Positions 45,281 through 53,880 of a DNA stretch of 64,000 bases are shown here, in pieces. Every line of letters begins with the position of its first letter. Position 1 is the first letter of the stretch. The stretch covers positions 124,001-188,000 of the forward strand of contig NZ_RKLR01000004.1 of NCBI RefSeq assembly GCF_019599465.1, in the 5' to 3' direction. The notes under the pieces are model-generated. The model did not search any database and was not told the DNA's origin. It saw only the letters and a list, made by a program, of their open reading frames with translations. This DNA is from Haloarcula rubra. GTDB taxonomy: Archaea; Halobacteriota; Halobacteria; Halobacteriales; Haloarculaceae. Made by a program: the position numbers and the translations under genes.

Positions 45281-45397
45281 TTATTCGTCGTCTACATCAC
45301 GTTCAACACGTGAGTGAAAGAACCTGGCGAAGATTGCGGGTCCTTTATACCCCTTCTGTCCTTCGAGCGGGGGTTCTTTGTCTCTGATATCAGCCAT
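45281..45397 (-). CDS. Very small hypothetical protein
   Basis: 38 aa: MADIRDKEPPLEGQKGYKG followed by PAIFARFFHSRVERDVDDE. A TATA-like GGATTTATG lies about 30-39 bases before the ATG on the minus strand. Composition is plausible for a haloarchaeal protein, but nothing else supports it. Divergent from the 45702 gene. Confidence 0.3.
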   Translation of the reverse strand: MADIRDKEPPLEGQKGYKGPAIFARFFHSRVERDVDDE

Positions 45398-45701
45398 GGT
45401 GAGTATACCTATGTGTGGCAGAACATAAATCCTTCCGACGTGCAATGACAGTAGTGACATAGTTATTGACGTTAATATCATGCTATAAAGGAAATATGAA
45501 AGGATATTTGAGCAATATCTCAAATGCCTGTACATCGAGGAGCCGATATACGTTCCGAAAAATCAGAGATTGATGCAAATATCAAATTACTATACGTAGG
45601 TGCTATTCTACTTCGCAAATGCGGTAAATAATTCGAGATATCCGATTTTAGGAGTAACGGGAGCAAAAATATTTAACTGACCCTGTGTACAGAGTTAAGA
45701 T
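45398..45701. other. AT-rich intergenic region with promoters and an inverted repeat
   Basis: No convincing gene. An inverted repeat ATTTGAG-CAATAT-CTCAAAT (45506-45525) is perfect over seven bases per arm. A TATA box (AAAAATATTTAAC, about 45665-45677) lies 25-37 bases before the 45702 gene, which is then leaderless. A 25-codon frame (45496-45573) preceded by TATAAAG is present but unsupported. Confidence 0.4.
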
Positions 45702-46109
45702 ATGTCCTCAGAATCAGAGTTTCAAATTGACGGAAGTACTAGAATGCAATTTACGTCAGTGACTTTGACAGAAGGCCAACTGAAGAACCTCCAAGAGTTT
45801 GGAATCATTGAGATAAACGATGATCCGGGGTTTTCAGCCCCTAATGTCCGGACGATTGATCAGGCTAAAATCGATCTGAGGAAACTGAAACAGCTGCTTT
45901 ACCAGTACCAATTGTTAAACAGCGTAGCGAGCAAAGTCGAGACCGAGATACTTGAATATTTTAGAGAATCAGAAGGAAGAACTCATACGACAGGAGAGCT
46001 GGCGGAGGCGATAAATCGCCCCAAATCCAGCGTTAGTCGCTCACTGGGAAAACTCGTTGAGAAAGACCATCTAGACAAAGTCCAAGATGGGGTATATCGA
46101 AGCAAATAA
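45702..46109 (+). CDS. Winged-helix (MarR/IclR-like) regulator of the cargo island
   Basis: 135 aa. The N-terminal 60 residues are a small beta-rich region (FTSVTLTEGQLKNLQEFGII). Residues 70-135 form a winged HTH: VETEILEYFRESEGRTHTTG, ELAEAINRPKSSVSRSLGKL, VEKDHLDKVQDGVYRSK. Typical of haloarchaeal MarR-type regulators. Low GC relative to neighbours. It precedes the membrane protein at 46164 by 54 bases and may control it. Confidence 0.65.
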   Translation: MSSESEFQIDGSTRMQFTSVTLTEGQLKNLQEFGIIEINDDPGFSAPNVRTIDQAKIDLRKLKQLLYQYQLLNSVASKVETEILEYFRESEGRTHTTGELAEAINRPKSSVSRSLGKLVEKDHLDKVQDGVYRSK

Positions 46110-46163
46110 ATATATCGTTGAAAATAAATGGTATCAAATCAGAAACGTAGATGAGATATTTTT

Positions 46164-46799
46164 ATGACTGACTCTGAAGAATCGCCATCTGAAGATCTGT
46201 CTTACCCATCTAATATTCGCTCTCTTAAAATCACACATGAAGAAGCACGAACCGTACTGGACCATCAAATAAGTATTTTAAATGATATAGATAACAAGGC
46301 AACCAGAACTGTTAGGATTACAGCTGTAATTTTGGGAATTATTGTTTCTGCCCCGTCTGTGATAGAGAATCCAAATACGTTTGTAAACCCATTTACAAAG
46401 TGGGGTATCGCTGGACTTGTTCTTTCAATCTCACTTGGGATGTTTACCTACAGTAGCTCATCTCCAGACTTAGGTCCGAATTCAAGTGATATTAACAGAA
46501 TGCTGGATAATAAATATCGGGATGATGAATGGCTCGTAATCTTACTAGATTCATATGAAGATTGGATTGACAGAACTCAACAAGTAAATCAGTTCAATGG
46601 TATATTTTTAGCGTTGTCACAGCTTTCACTAATTACATCCCTCAGCCTATTAGCATGGGGAGTTAAGAAAGGAATGCAAATTGAGTTTAGTGTTTTCGGA
46701 TTTTCAACAGCTTCATTACCTATATTGACAATCTTTGCACTTTCAGTCGTATATCTCTTGTATATATCTGGGTGTAAGATATGTAGAGAATACAATTAG
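46164..46799 (+). CDS. Four-TM protein resembling Pycsar/SLATT-type membrane effectors
   Basis: 211 aa. A cytoplasmic N-terminal helix (HEEARTVLDHQISILN) leads into DIDNKATRTVRITAV (residues 41-55), which resembles the Asp-x-Lys-Ala entry to TM1 in PycTM/SLATT effectors. TM1 is about 51-67, TM2 80-97, then a soluble helical insert with DSYEDWIDRTQQVNQFNG, TM3 145-167 and TM4 178-203. In those systems such proteins disrupt membranes when a second messenger binds. No nucleotide cyclase is adjacent, so a defence role is only a suggestion. GC is about 42 percent in one 60-base line counted by hand. Confidence 0.5.
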   Translation: MTDSEESPSEDLSYPSNIRSLKITHEEARTVLDHQISILNDIDNKATRTVRITAVILGIIVSAPSVIENPNTFVNPFTKWGIAGLVLSISLGMFTYSSSSPDLGPNSSDINRMLDNKYRDDEWLVILLDSYEDWIDRTQQVNQFNGIFLALSQLSLITSLSLLAWGVKKGMQIEFSVFGFSTASLPILTIFALSVVYLLYISGCKICREYN

Positions 46800-47007
46800 T
46801 GCCTTCTCTACAATTGAGTGGACACTCATTGGTGTTTGTGTGAATTCTACTAGGTGAGTCTGTATTGAAACGTTTTGAACCCAGTCAGACTGACACCGCC
46901 CGTCGGTCCCGTAGAGTTCAGCCTGAGCGCCCGCAGAACCTTCGCTCGGAACTCGCTGTTGACCATGGGCGGAACTCTGCCACTCTGGCCTTGTAGTGCT
47001 ACCCCAG

Positions 47008-47385
47008 CTACAACTCGTCCAACAGCTTCTCGGCCTTCTTGTCCCCGATACCGTCGACGCGCTGGAGGTCCTCACAGTCGGCCGCGTGGAGATCGGCCAC
47101 CGTGTCGAACTCGTCAGCCAGCTCTCGAGAGAGTTCATCGCCGATGCCGTCGACGTCGTCACACATGTCTCGAATCGTACTCGCCCGGTCGTCGACGAGG
47201 ATGCCCAGCCGGCGTTCTAACTCCGTCTCGTCGATCTCGCCATCGAGATACGCTTGATGCACCTCCTCGACCGGCGACGGACCGGGATCGTCGGACTCCA
47301 GCCAGTCGCTCACCACCACGTACGAGCGGCCGACGACGAACACGAGTGCGGACAGACCGACCAGCAGTGCCCCGATATCGGTCAT
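47008..47385 (-). CDS. Membrane-anchored protein with SHOCT-like segment and helix-hairpin-helix
   Basis: 125 aa, last gene of the right arm. A TM helix (ALLVGLSALVFVVGRSYVVV) near the N-terminus. VEEVHQAYLDGEIDETELER resembles a SHOCT segment (short oligomerisation helix pair). Two HhH-like elements follow: DVDGIGDELSRELADEF and LQRVDGIGDKKAEKLLDEL, the last typical of DNA-binding HhH. The combination suggests a link between DNA and the membrane. Overlaps the upstream zinc-ribbon gene (ATGA). Confidence 0.6.
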   Translation of the reverse strand: MTDIGALLVGLSALVFVVGRSYVVVSDWLESDDPGPSPVEEVHQAYLDGEIDETELERRLGILVDDRASTIRDMCDDVDGIGDELSRELADEFDTVADLHAADCEDLQRVDGIGDKKAEKLLDEL

Positions 47386-47486
47386 ACCTGCGTGCGTCGA
47401 CGCCCACACGCCGGACACCAATCCGTCGACTGTTCAGCCGCACAGCGGACGCACGCGACCAGTGGCACCTCGAACGGCACACTCAC
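47382..47486 (-). CDS. Very small zinc-ribbon protein in the right arm
   Basis: 34 aa with GTG start at 47486. SVPFEVPLVACVRCAAEQ then STDWCPACGRRRTQV gives C-x2-C and C-x2-C knuckles, a minimal zinc ribbon. The GTG overlaps the TGA of the upstream gene and the stop overlaps the downstream ATG, consistent with operon coupling and supporting its reality. Confidence 0.55.
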   Translation of the reverse strand: MSVPFEVPLVACVRCAAEQSTDWCPACGRRRTQV

Positions 47487-47824
47487 GGCATGTCGACCTC
47501 CCGGACGCGCTGGGCGTAGGCGGCGACCAGCACGACGAGGCCGGCGACGATCGTCTCGGCGGGCACCTCCGACGGCAACAGCGGGACGTTCCCCGCCGCG
47601 ACGGGGGCGATGATCAGCCCGACGCCGAGGACCCACAGCAGTTTCCCCGGCGTCGGCGCGGCGACCGAGTCCAGCACGATCATGCCGAGGCCACCCACCG
47701 CGAGGGCGACGCCGATCACGACCGGCGCCAGTCCGTCCACGAGGAGATCCCCGACCACCGCGACGGGCAGCGCCGCCACCAGCATCGCGGTCGCGAGCTT
47801 CGCGAACACGCTACTGTTTGCCAT
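47483..47824 (-). CDS. Four-TM hypothetical membrane protein
   Basis: 113 aa, hydrophobic over most of its length with helices at about 8-30, 33-52, 62-78 and 85-105. Ala/Val/Gly rich, few charges. Start ATG at 47824 overlaps the adhesin stop. Resembles small integral membrane proteins of the element's particle module, but no family is recognised. Confidence 0.6.
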   Translation of the reverse strand: MANSSVFAKLATAMLVAALPVAVVGDLLVDGLAPVVIGVALAVGGLGMIVLDSVAAPTPGKLLWVLGVGLIIAPVAAGNVPLLPSEVPAETIVAGLVVLVAAYAQRVREVDMP

Positions 47825-49530
47825 CAGCGGCTCCTCCCGACGAGGTTGCTCACCGTCTGACCGATGTTTCCGTTCCCGAAGCGTCGGTACGCGAGGACGG
47901 CCGCGCCGGCCAGCAGGCCCACGCCGGCGACCGTCGAAGCCGTGCCGCCACCGCCGCCCGTCCCGGTCGGGCCGAACGCGGAGCCGCCGCCGAGCGTCCC
48001 CGAGAGGTCCGTCGTTCCGTTGAACGCCGTCCCGTTCGCGTACTCGCCGGAGTAGTCCAGCGTCGGGTTCTCGACCTGCGAGGCGTTGTTCGTCACGCTA
48101 TCCGAGAGTTGGCCCTGATAGAACCGCGTCGGGTCGTCGAACTCGCGAGTACCGTTGTATACCGGGTCGCCGCTCTCGTTCCGAATCGTGTAGTCGAACT
48201 CCTCGACGGGTTCCGGCGATTGGACCGTGACCGCGGTGCCGTTGCCGGTCAGCGACGACTCCAGTTCCGCGAACCGGACGTCGAGGCGTTCGTCGAGTGT
48301 CGGCGTCGCCGTCCCGTTCGTCTCTGTGGTCGCTCGCTTCGGCGCGTTGATGATGAACGTCGCCTGCTGGATCGACTTGACGGCGATGAACCCTTTTGTC
48401 TCCCACACTGCCGGTTCGTCGCTGATGATCGTGAAGTTGTACGTCTTGCCGTCTAAGAGGTTCACGAACGCCTTCGTGTTGTGGTTGAACGATGTGACCG
48501 AGACTGTGCCGTCCGGGCGCTCGGTGTACAGTTTCAGATCGTCGGCGAAGAGGTCGTTCTCGGTCCGGTCGTCGAGGCCGAACTCCATCTCGAAGCGGTC
48601 GGTGTCGACCATCGCAAAGTCGACGCCTGTGACGTCGCTACCCGATACCGTGACGTTCTGGGAACTGTTCTTGTAGCCCGATTTCGACGCCGTGATCTCG
48701 TAGTCGCCGTCCTTCAACGAGAACGAGTAGTAGCCCGTGGCGTTCGTTGTCGTCGACTTGCCGGTGTCCGTTTCAACCGTGGCGTTTTCGAGTGCGTTGC
48801 CGTCAGTGTCCGTGACAGTTCCGGAGACTTTGGAGGTCGAGGGTTGTGCGTTACCGACGATATTGTCGATAACCATGTGGGGTCCTTGATAGGTCCGCTG
48901 GTCCCAATTGACCGCTCCGATACTATTCCCATTCTGGTAAAACGCGATAGAATTGCTTTCAGAAATTAAATTTCCGGACGTGTCGTAAGCCGCCACCGTG
49001 TAGCTGTTTGAACCGTAATCCGGTCGGAAAAAGACCCTAACGTGTTCTTCTGTTGGGAAAGTAACGTTGGTATCGTACCACGATGAACCATCATAGTACC
49101 GAATAGTTACGCTCCCACTCCCCGCGTTATAGCGATTATACATTAGTTTGTTCCCGTCCACTTGGTCCCACAATCCTTGTCCGACTTCTTGACTCCCCGC
49201 CTCGAAATAAACCCACATTGAGATATTGTCGAACGACCCGGAGTTATGGAAAGAGCCTTCCATATACTCCTTACTGTGGAGCTCTAAAGCGTAGTCGTCG
49301 TTAACGGTGTGGTTCGTCGTTATCCGACCAACATCGTTTATTGAACAACTACCGTCGCAATGGTACTCATTCAAATCTCCGTCTGCAAATTGGTCCAAAT
49401 CCGTCCCGCCATAGGGAGTAGGAGAGCTTGCCGCTCCCGCAATTTGGGCCGCTCCAGATGCTATCAACAGTATCGCGATGCCGCCGGTTTTCAGTAGCTT
49501 TTGCCAATCTCTATCATCTTTGTTTGTCAT
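47824..49530 (-). CDS. Large secreted adhesin-like protein with lectin-like and carboxypeptidase-regulatory domains and C-terminal TM
   Basis: 568 aa surface protein, candidate receptor-binding protein of the element. Signal peptide about residues 12-34. Residues 41-229 look like a concanavalin-A/LamG-type beta sandwich (DQFADGDLNEYHCDG, MWVYFEAGSQEVGQGLWDQV, HMVIDNIVGN). Residues 233-305 are a carboxypeptidase regulatory-like domain (VSGTVTDTDGNALENATV, GYYSFSLKDGDYEITASKSG). A Thr/Asn-rich region with N-glycosylation sites follows, then a TM helix and basic tail (AYRRFGNGNIG) that anchor it. Base composition changes at about 48840, the boundary of the first domain. Confidence 0.75.
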   Translation of the reverse strand: MTNKDDRDWQKLLKTGGIAILLIASGAAQIAGAASSPTPYGGTDLDQFADGDLNEYHCDGSCSINDVGRITTNHTVNDDYALELHSKEYMEGSFHNSGSFDNISMWVYFEAGSQEVGQGLWDQVDGNKLMYNRYNAGSGSVTIRYYDGSSWYDTNVTFPTEEHVRVFFRPDYGSNSYTVAAYDTSGNLISESNSIAFYQNGNSIGAVNWDQRTYQGPHMVIDNIVGNAQPSTSKVSGTVTDTDGNALENATVETDTGKSTTTNATGYYSFSLKDGDYEITASKSGYKNSSQNVTVSGSDVTGVDFAMVDTDRFEMEFGLDDRTENDLFADDLKLYTERPDGTVSVTSFNHNTKAFVNLLDGKTYNFTIISDEPAVWETKGFIAVKSIQQATFIINAPKRATTETNGTATPTLDERLDVRFAELESSLTGNGTAVTVQSPEPVEEFDYTIRNESGDPVYNGTREFDDPTRFYQGQLSDSVTNNASQVENPTLDYSGEYANGTAFNGTTDLSGTLGGGSAFGPTGTGGGGGTASTVAGVGLLAGAAVLAYRRFGNGNIGQTVSNLVGRSR

Positions 49531-49827
49531 TTAGTGTAGCACCTCCGAAACTCGATTGACGAACTGTCCAACCGCCGACACGGCACTCCCGACGTCGACG
49601 ACGCCGCTGTACGTCCCGACGACCGCCAGTACCAGCACGACGAACCCGATGAGCGAGAGCACTCGCGAGTACCGAGCGAGGACCACGAACGCGTCGGCGG
49701 CCTCTCGCAGGTACCACAGGCCGACGACGACCGCCGCCAGCCCGCCGATGGCGACGCCCTCGACGCCGACGTGACTCGCCAGCAGTTCCAGCAGCGATTT
49801 CACGAGCTCGTAGACGACGGCAGCCAT
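49531..49827 (-). CDS. Three-TM hypothetical membrane protein
   Basis: 98 aa, ATG at 49827 (GTG 49830 in frame). Predicted helices at about 20-38, 45-60 and 63-80; the C-terminus is amphipathic (VSAVGQFVNRVSEVL). Stop directly precedes the adhesin ATG. Preceded by about 195 bases without a gene, the only sizeable gap in the arm apart from that at 55.2 kb. Confidence 0.6.
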   Translation of the reverse strand: MAAVVYELVKSLLELLASHVGVEGVAIGGLAAVVVGLWYLREAADAFVVLARYSRVLSLIGFVVLVLAVVGTYSGVVDVGSAVSAVGQFVNRVSEVLH

Positions 49828-49980
49828 CACGCGGACGCACCTCCGCAGTACTGTGTGCGCGTGCCCCCGGGGGGCCGCTCGTGTCCTATCGGAGTAACGC
49901 GCGCGTGCGAAGCCGAAATCTCGACCGGCTTCTCGCGGCCGCTCGACCCCGATTTCGGTTTTCGACCCCTGCCCCCTGCT

Positions 49981-50009
49981 CGCTCAGATTTTTTAAAAAT
50001 TTCTGAGCG
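49981..50009. repeat. AT-rich inverted repeat after the ATPase gene
   Basis: CGCTCAGA (49981-49988) is repeated inverted as TCTGAGCG (50002-50009), enclosing TTTTTT and AAAAA runs. It lies 13 bases past the end of the ATPase gene and 154 bases before the next start. It could be a terminator/processing hairpin or a promoter for the adhesin group; the sequence does not decide. Confidence 0.45.
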
Positions 50010-50022
50010 AACAGCGATTTGC

Positions 50023-51420
50023 TCAAGCACTGCCGACCGCCTCCTGCCAGTTCAAAAAGTCGATGCTGACCTCGGCGTCCAGTCGGGCATCGCCCTTCAT
50101 GTTCGGCCACTTGAGTTTCGCAAAATTCGGCGCCTTCCACGGCATCCCTTCGCCAGTGTCCATGTCCGAGGTCAGGTCCTCGTTCAGTGGACACGAGCGG
50201 TCGCCGGGCAGCGTTCGGCCCAGTGGCGGCGAGTTACCGTTCATGGTCAGCCGCCAGCGAATCTTCTGGCGGGCGAACCGATGGACTTCACTCAGTGCGT
50301 GGGCCTGGTAGGAGAACGAGAGCCCCTTTTTCCGGGCGTCGGCGTACTTGTTCCTGAACCACTTGATCTTGTCATAGTGTTCGTGTGCGTCTTTCTCGGC
50401 GTCGGCGTCGAGGATGTTCCCCGCTTCGTCGAGGTTGATGAACGTCGGATGCACGAACACGTCGCCCGTGATCCGGTGGGCGACGAACGCGAACCACCAG
50501 TGATCCGCGTCAGTCGGTTTCGTCGGCCCGTCCTCGTCGACGGGCGTCGTCATCCGGTAGTCGAAGAAATTGAACTTCGAGACGTCGCGACAGCCTCGAT
50601 GCAACGGGTCGGGGAAGACGACGTAGAACTGCCCGGGCAGCAGCTGGCTCATCAAGTCCTGCACCGACTCGTAACGGATGACGTCCCGCGTGATGTCTTC
50701 TGGGCGGACCTCGAACTCGTCGACGCCGTGGGCTTCGGGCACGATCCGGACCCGCGTGTTCATCCCCTCGGGAATGGCTAGCGTCGCGTAGGGTGCGAGT
50801 GCCAACCATTCGGTCCGCTCGTTCGTCCCCGACTCGTCGACGGACTCGGCCCAGATGCAGGTCTCGTTGTTGACCTGCATCCGCCACATCACCATCGACA
50901 GTGCCAGCGTCGTCTTGCCGCCGCCGGGCTCGCCGTGGATGAACATGTCGGTCCCTTTCACCGCGCCGATCCGGTTGACCCGGCTCGGCTTGTCGGCGAT
51001 CCACTCGAAGACTTTCGCTCGATACGGCGGGTAGCGCTCCAGTGCCTCGTGAGAGAGGCGGGCGTTGTCCGGGTGGTAGTCCACCTTCCCGGCCAGTGCC
51101 CGGAGGAGTTCGAGATCGCGTTCATCCGTGTAGACGAGGGCGTCGACGAACGCCTCTGGATGTTGGGCGATGGACATGGGGACGCCCTCGGCGTCGTGGA
51201 GATACTGGTGGAGCGGCTTCTTGCCGAACCGCTTGTGGATGTCCTCGCCGTCGTTGTGGTTCTTCGCCGCCGGGTCGCCCAGCGCCTGACACGACGTCGT
51301 GTGTGGCTCCGTGAGCGTCCGTAGCTGATCCCGGATCTGGGGCTGTGAATCCGCCTTCTCCGGGAGTATCTGTTCGCTGATCGTCTGTGACTCTGCGCTC
51401 TCGTATGGTATCTGACTCAT
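50023..51420 (-). CDS. P-loop ATPase of the right arm
   Basis: 465 aa. Walker A FIHGEPGGGKTTLALSMVMW (residues 160-179, core GEPGGGKT) and a hydrophobic strand ending TFINLDEAGN (about 326-335) as Walker B. The remainder is helical with LSFSYQAHALSEVHRFARQK near the end, similar to the sensor part of FtsK/HerA-like or viral packaging ATPases. No TM helix. Probably energises DNA loading or assembly of the particle. ATG 51420 overlaps the upstream stop by one base. Confidence 0.7.
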   Translation of the reverse strand: MSQIPYESAESQTISEQILPEKADSQPQIRDQLRTLTEPHTTSCQALGDPAAKNHNDGEDIHKRFGKKPLHQYLHDAEGVPMSIAQHPEAFVDALVYTDERDLELLRALAGKVDYHPDNARLSHEALERYPPYRAKVFEWIADKPSRVNRIGAVKGTDMFIHGEPGGGKTTLALSMVMWRMQVNNETCIWAESVDESGTNERTEWLALAPYATLAIPEGMNTRVRIVPEAHGVDEFEVRPEDITRDVIRYESVQDLMSQLLPGQFYVVFPDPLHRGCRDVSKFNFFDYRMTTPVDEDGPTKPTDADHWWFAFVAHRITGDVFVHPTFINLDEAGNILDADAEKDAHEHYDKIKWFRNKYADARKKGLSFSYQAHALSEVHRFARQKIRWRLTMNGNSPPLGRTLPGDRSCPLNEDLTSDMDTGEGMPWKAPNFAKLKWPNMKGDARLDAEVSIDFLNWQEAVGSA

Positions 51421-52187
51421 CACCAATCAGGTTGCTCCGTGTCGTTTCCAGCGCCTTTCTCGGGCAGTTCGCCAGCCCGGCCGATGCGCACGCGGACGCC
51501 AGCTCTGAACTTCGGGAGGAGGTGCGTAGCCGCGAAGAGCCGCCGCGACCGCTCGTGCTCTGGCCTGTCGCCGGTCAGCACGTCGACGGTCGCGCCCTCC
51601 TGATAGACGCGCTTGCCCCACTCTGCGCCGAGTTCGCCGTGCGTGGCATCCAGCACGTCGCTACTCCAGCCGATAACGGCCGGCTTGTCGTCGAGGCCCT
51701 CGAGTAACTCGGCCAGTACCGACTGTTGAAGCTGGTCGAGTTCGGTCAGCCCAGGTCGCATCCCGATGTGCTTCTGCTGGCGTGGGTCGTGCGTGTCGCC
51801 CTCGTCAGCAGATTCGACGTACTCGGTCACGTCGTTCCGGAGTTTCCGGAAGGCGTTGCGGTGGGCTGGCTGGACGTGGGTGACGAGGATGCGCTCGCGA
51901 ACGTCCTTCGCAACCGCTTCGTCGAGGTCGCGCATCGGTCCCCGGCGTGCCGACGGCCGGAGCATCGCCCCGAGGAGAAGGCCCTGTTGACCGCGGAACT
52001 GGCGGGCCATGTCAGCGTACATCCGGCGGTCGAGACGGCCGAGCGTCCGGACCGTCATCTCCTGGAGCCACTCCAGCACGCGGTCTTCCGAGCGGAGGCC
52101 CGCCCGGAGTTCGTCGGCGCGGTCGCGCACGTTCGTTTTCAGCGTGACCAGTGCGGGCGTGTACGACGAGTCCTGCGCGTCACTCAT
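51420..52187 (-). CDS. Charged helical protein, function unknown
   Basis: 255 aa. Start at MSDAQDSSYTPAL (52187), overlapping the upstream stop. Strongly helical with Arg/Asp/Glu patterns: RADELRAGLRSEDRVLEWLQ, AHRNAFRKLRNDVTEYVESA, TELDQLQQSVLAELLEGLDD. No TM. Its C-terminal part (AAVIGWSSDVLDATHG is near, HLLPKFRAGVRVRIG later) could be a small globular domain. Placed between the polytopic protein and the ATPase, as an adaptor would be. No family recognised. Confidence 0.55.
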   Translation of the reverse strand: MSDAQDSSYTPALVTLKTNVRDRADELRAGLRSEDRVLEWLQEMTVRTLGRLDRRMYADMARQFRGQQGLLLGAMLRPSARRGPMRDLDEAVAKDVRERILVTHVQPAHRNAFRKLRNDVTEYVESADEGDTHDPRQQKHIGMRPGLTELDQLQQSVLAELLEGLDDKPAVIGWSSDVLDATHGELGAEWGKRVYQEGATVDVLTGDRPEHERSRRLFAATHLLPKFRAGVRVRIGRAGELPEKGAGNDTEQPDW

Positions 52188-53880
52188 CGTTATCACCCTC
52201 ATCGGCAGCCAGCGAGCCGTTCGTCGCCTCGCGGCGGTGATCGGTCACGCTCTCGTCGGTGTCGTCGTTCCGGATCGCCGCCGGCACCTCGCCGTCGGGA
52301 TCGTAGGACTCCTCGATGAGCGTGCGGTCGTGGTCGGCGACCTTCTCGTCGATTGCGCGTTGCTTGCGGACGCGTTCCCGGTCGAGTTGGTCTTTGACCT
52401 CTTCGAGGTGTTTCGCGTCGTCGACGTCCTCGGCGAACTGGACCATCGTTCCGAACGCCGAGCGGAGATGCATCGGCGCCGGACGGACCGCGGCCTTGCC
52501 GTCGACTGGCGTCGCCAGCCACACGAGAAGGCCCATCGTCGTGACGGTCGTGACTGGCCAGAACGACGCCAGCCCGTAGTGGACCGACCCGATAGCCAGA
52601 ACGATAGCGCCGACGATAGCCAGCCACTCACCGCCGTGGTCGCGGTCCAGCGGCGGCCAGTCGATCGTCCAGTGCTCTGGCTCGTAGAACAGCAGTTTCT
52701 CGCTCTCTGGGTCGACGACGAACATCTCGTCCCATTTCGACCCCTCTTTCAGCGGCACGCGCGTCCGGAGTTGTTCGACGTTCGCGAGTCGAGCGCTCTT
52801 GCCGAAGACGCGGGCGAGGAAGGGGAACAGACCCGATTTCACGACTGCGACGCCGTGCTCGGTCCGGACGATCTTCTCCACATCCATCTCGCCGTCGATG
52901 ATGTCGTAGGAATTCTGCCCCTCACGAGTCGGGCTCTCGGCGTGTTCGAGCGTGGGGCGGAAGAACACCGCCTTGCTGACGTTGTTCGTGTACGTCTCCA
53001 GCAGGATGATCGCAAACAGCCCCACGACGTACAGTGAGACGACGTACTGGGCGTTTACGACGAGCGACGCCACGCCTTCGTAGAAGAGCAGGCCACCGAG
53101 GCCAGTCCCCAACGAGAGGGCGATGATCCACGGCGTATAGCCGTACTGCGGGCCGATTCCTGCTTTGTCGAGTCCCTGTTTGCAGAGCCAGCCGACGGCG
53201 AACCCACCGACGACGATGATCGCTAGGAAATCGACGATGACGCTGGCGATGTAGTCACCGGCACTGTTGATGTCCACGGACTGCGTGGTAGCGATGCTCT
53301 TGTGTCTGAAGTTCGCCCATCGCGCGTACTCTTTGCCCTCGATCCACATCGTCACGCGGACTGCCTCGTCGTGCTGGCGGAGTGGGATCTTCACCGTGGG
53401 CCGCCCTCGCTCGAACGTGACGTCGTGCGTGACGTGCGTGACGTTCTTCGCGACTGGGACCGTCGTGGTCGTGTTGCCGCGCTGGACCGTCTTCTGGCCT
53501 TTCTCCCAGTAGGCGACGTGGACGGTCTCCTGCTGGTCGCCGTAGGTCCAGGTGCGGAGATACACGGCGTTCCGGCCGACCGTGTGGCCGGGCGGCAGGT
53601 ACTCGCCGCTATCGGTCGCACCGGGGTTGGCGAAGGGGTTGTTGGCCGGCCAGTAGACGACCCAGAAGAACTGGTCCTGGCCCATCCGGACGCTCGGTGG
53701 GGAGTTCGCCTGTCGCGGGCCAGTCTGGGTGAGGTCGTCGAGGGTCAGGCCACTCTCGTCGCTGGCGCTGGCGTTGCCGGCCGTCTCGTTCCCGACCTGT
53801 TGGGCGTCGACGGCGCCGACGACCGGTGAGAGGACCAGCAGGCCGACCAGCGCCAGCAGCGCGATGGGTGCCCGGCTCAT
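52180..53880 (-). CDS. Secreted-ectodomain polytopic membrane protein with C-terminal coiled coil
   Basis: 566 aa. Signal peptide (residues 1-26), an ectodomain to about 205 containing FFWVVYWPANNPFANPG and HVAYWEKGQKTVQRGN with N-glycosylation sites, then three TM helices (about 210-300), a cytoplasmic region (KIVRTEHGVAVVKSGLFPFL and FVVDPESEKLLFYEPEHW), two further TMs (about 425-470), and a charged coiled coil (LEEVKDQLDRERVRKQRAID). The layout suits a scaffold or DNA-to-membrane coupling protein. It overlaps both neighbours. Confidence 0.6.
   Translation of the reverse strand: MSRAPIALLALVGLLVLSPVVGAVDAQQVGNETAGNASASDESGLTLDDLTQTGPRQANSPPSVRMGQDQFFWVVYWPANNPFANPGATDSGEYLPPGHTVGRNAVYLRTWTYGDQQETVHVAYWEKGQKTVQRGNTTTTVPVAKNVTHVTHDVTFERGRPTVKIPLRQHDEAVRVTMWIEGKEYARWANFRHKSIATTQSVDINSAGDYIASVIVDFLAIIVVGGFAVGWLCKQGLDKAGIGPQYGYTPWIIALSLGTGLGGLLFYEGVASLVVNAQYVVSLYVVGLFAIILLETYTNNVSKAVFFRPTLEHAESPTREGQNSYDIIDGEMDVEKIVRTEHGVAVVKSGLFPFLARVFGKSARLANVEQLRTRVPLKEGSKWDEMFVVDPESEKLLFYEPEHWTIDWPPLDRDHGGEWLAIVGAIVLAIGSVHYGLASFWPVTTVTTMGLLVWLATPVDGKAAVRPAPMHLRSAFGTMVQFAEDVDDAKHLEEVKDQLDRERVRKQRAIDEKVADHDRTLIEESYDPDGEVPAAIRNDDTDESVTDHRREATNGSLAADEGDNDE

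Noticed and set aside
45496-45573. 25-codon frame preceded by TATAAAG in the cargo island
   Set aside because: Overlaps an inverted repeat and has no support beyond start and stop.
46850-46966. 38-codon minus-strand frame after the last gene of the right arm (MVNSEFRAKVLRALRL...)
   Set aside because: Acceptable composition and in the direction of the arm, but 42 bases past the previous gene, no coupling and no family; not enough to call.
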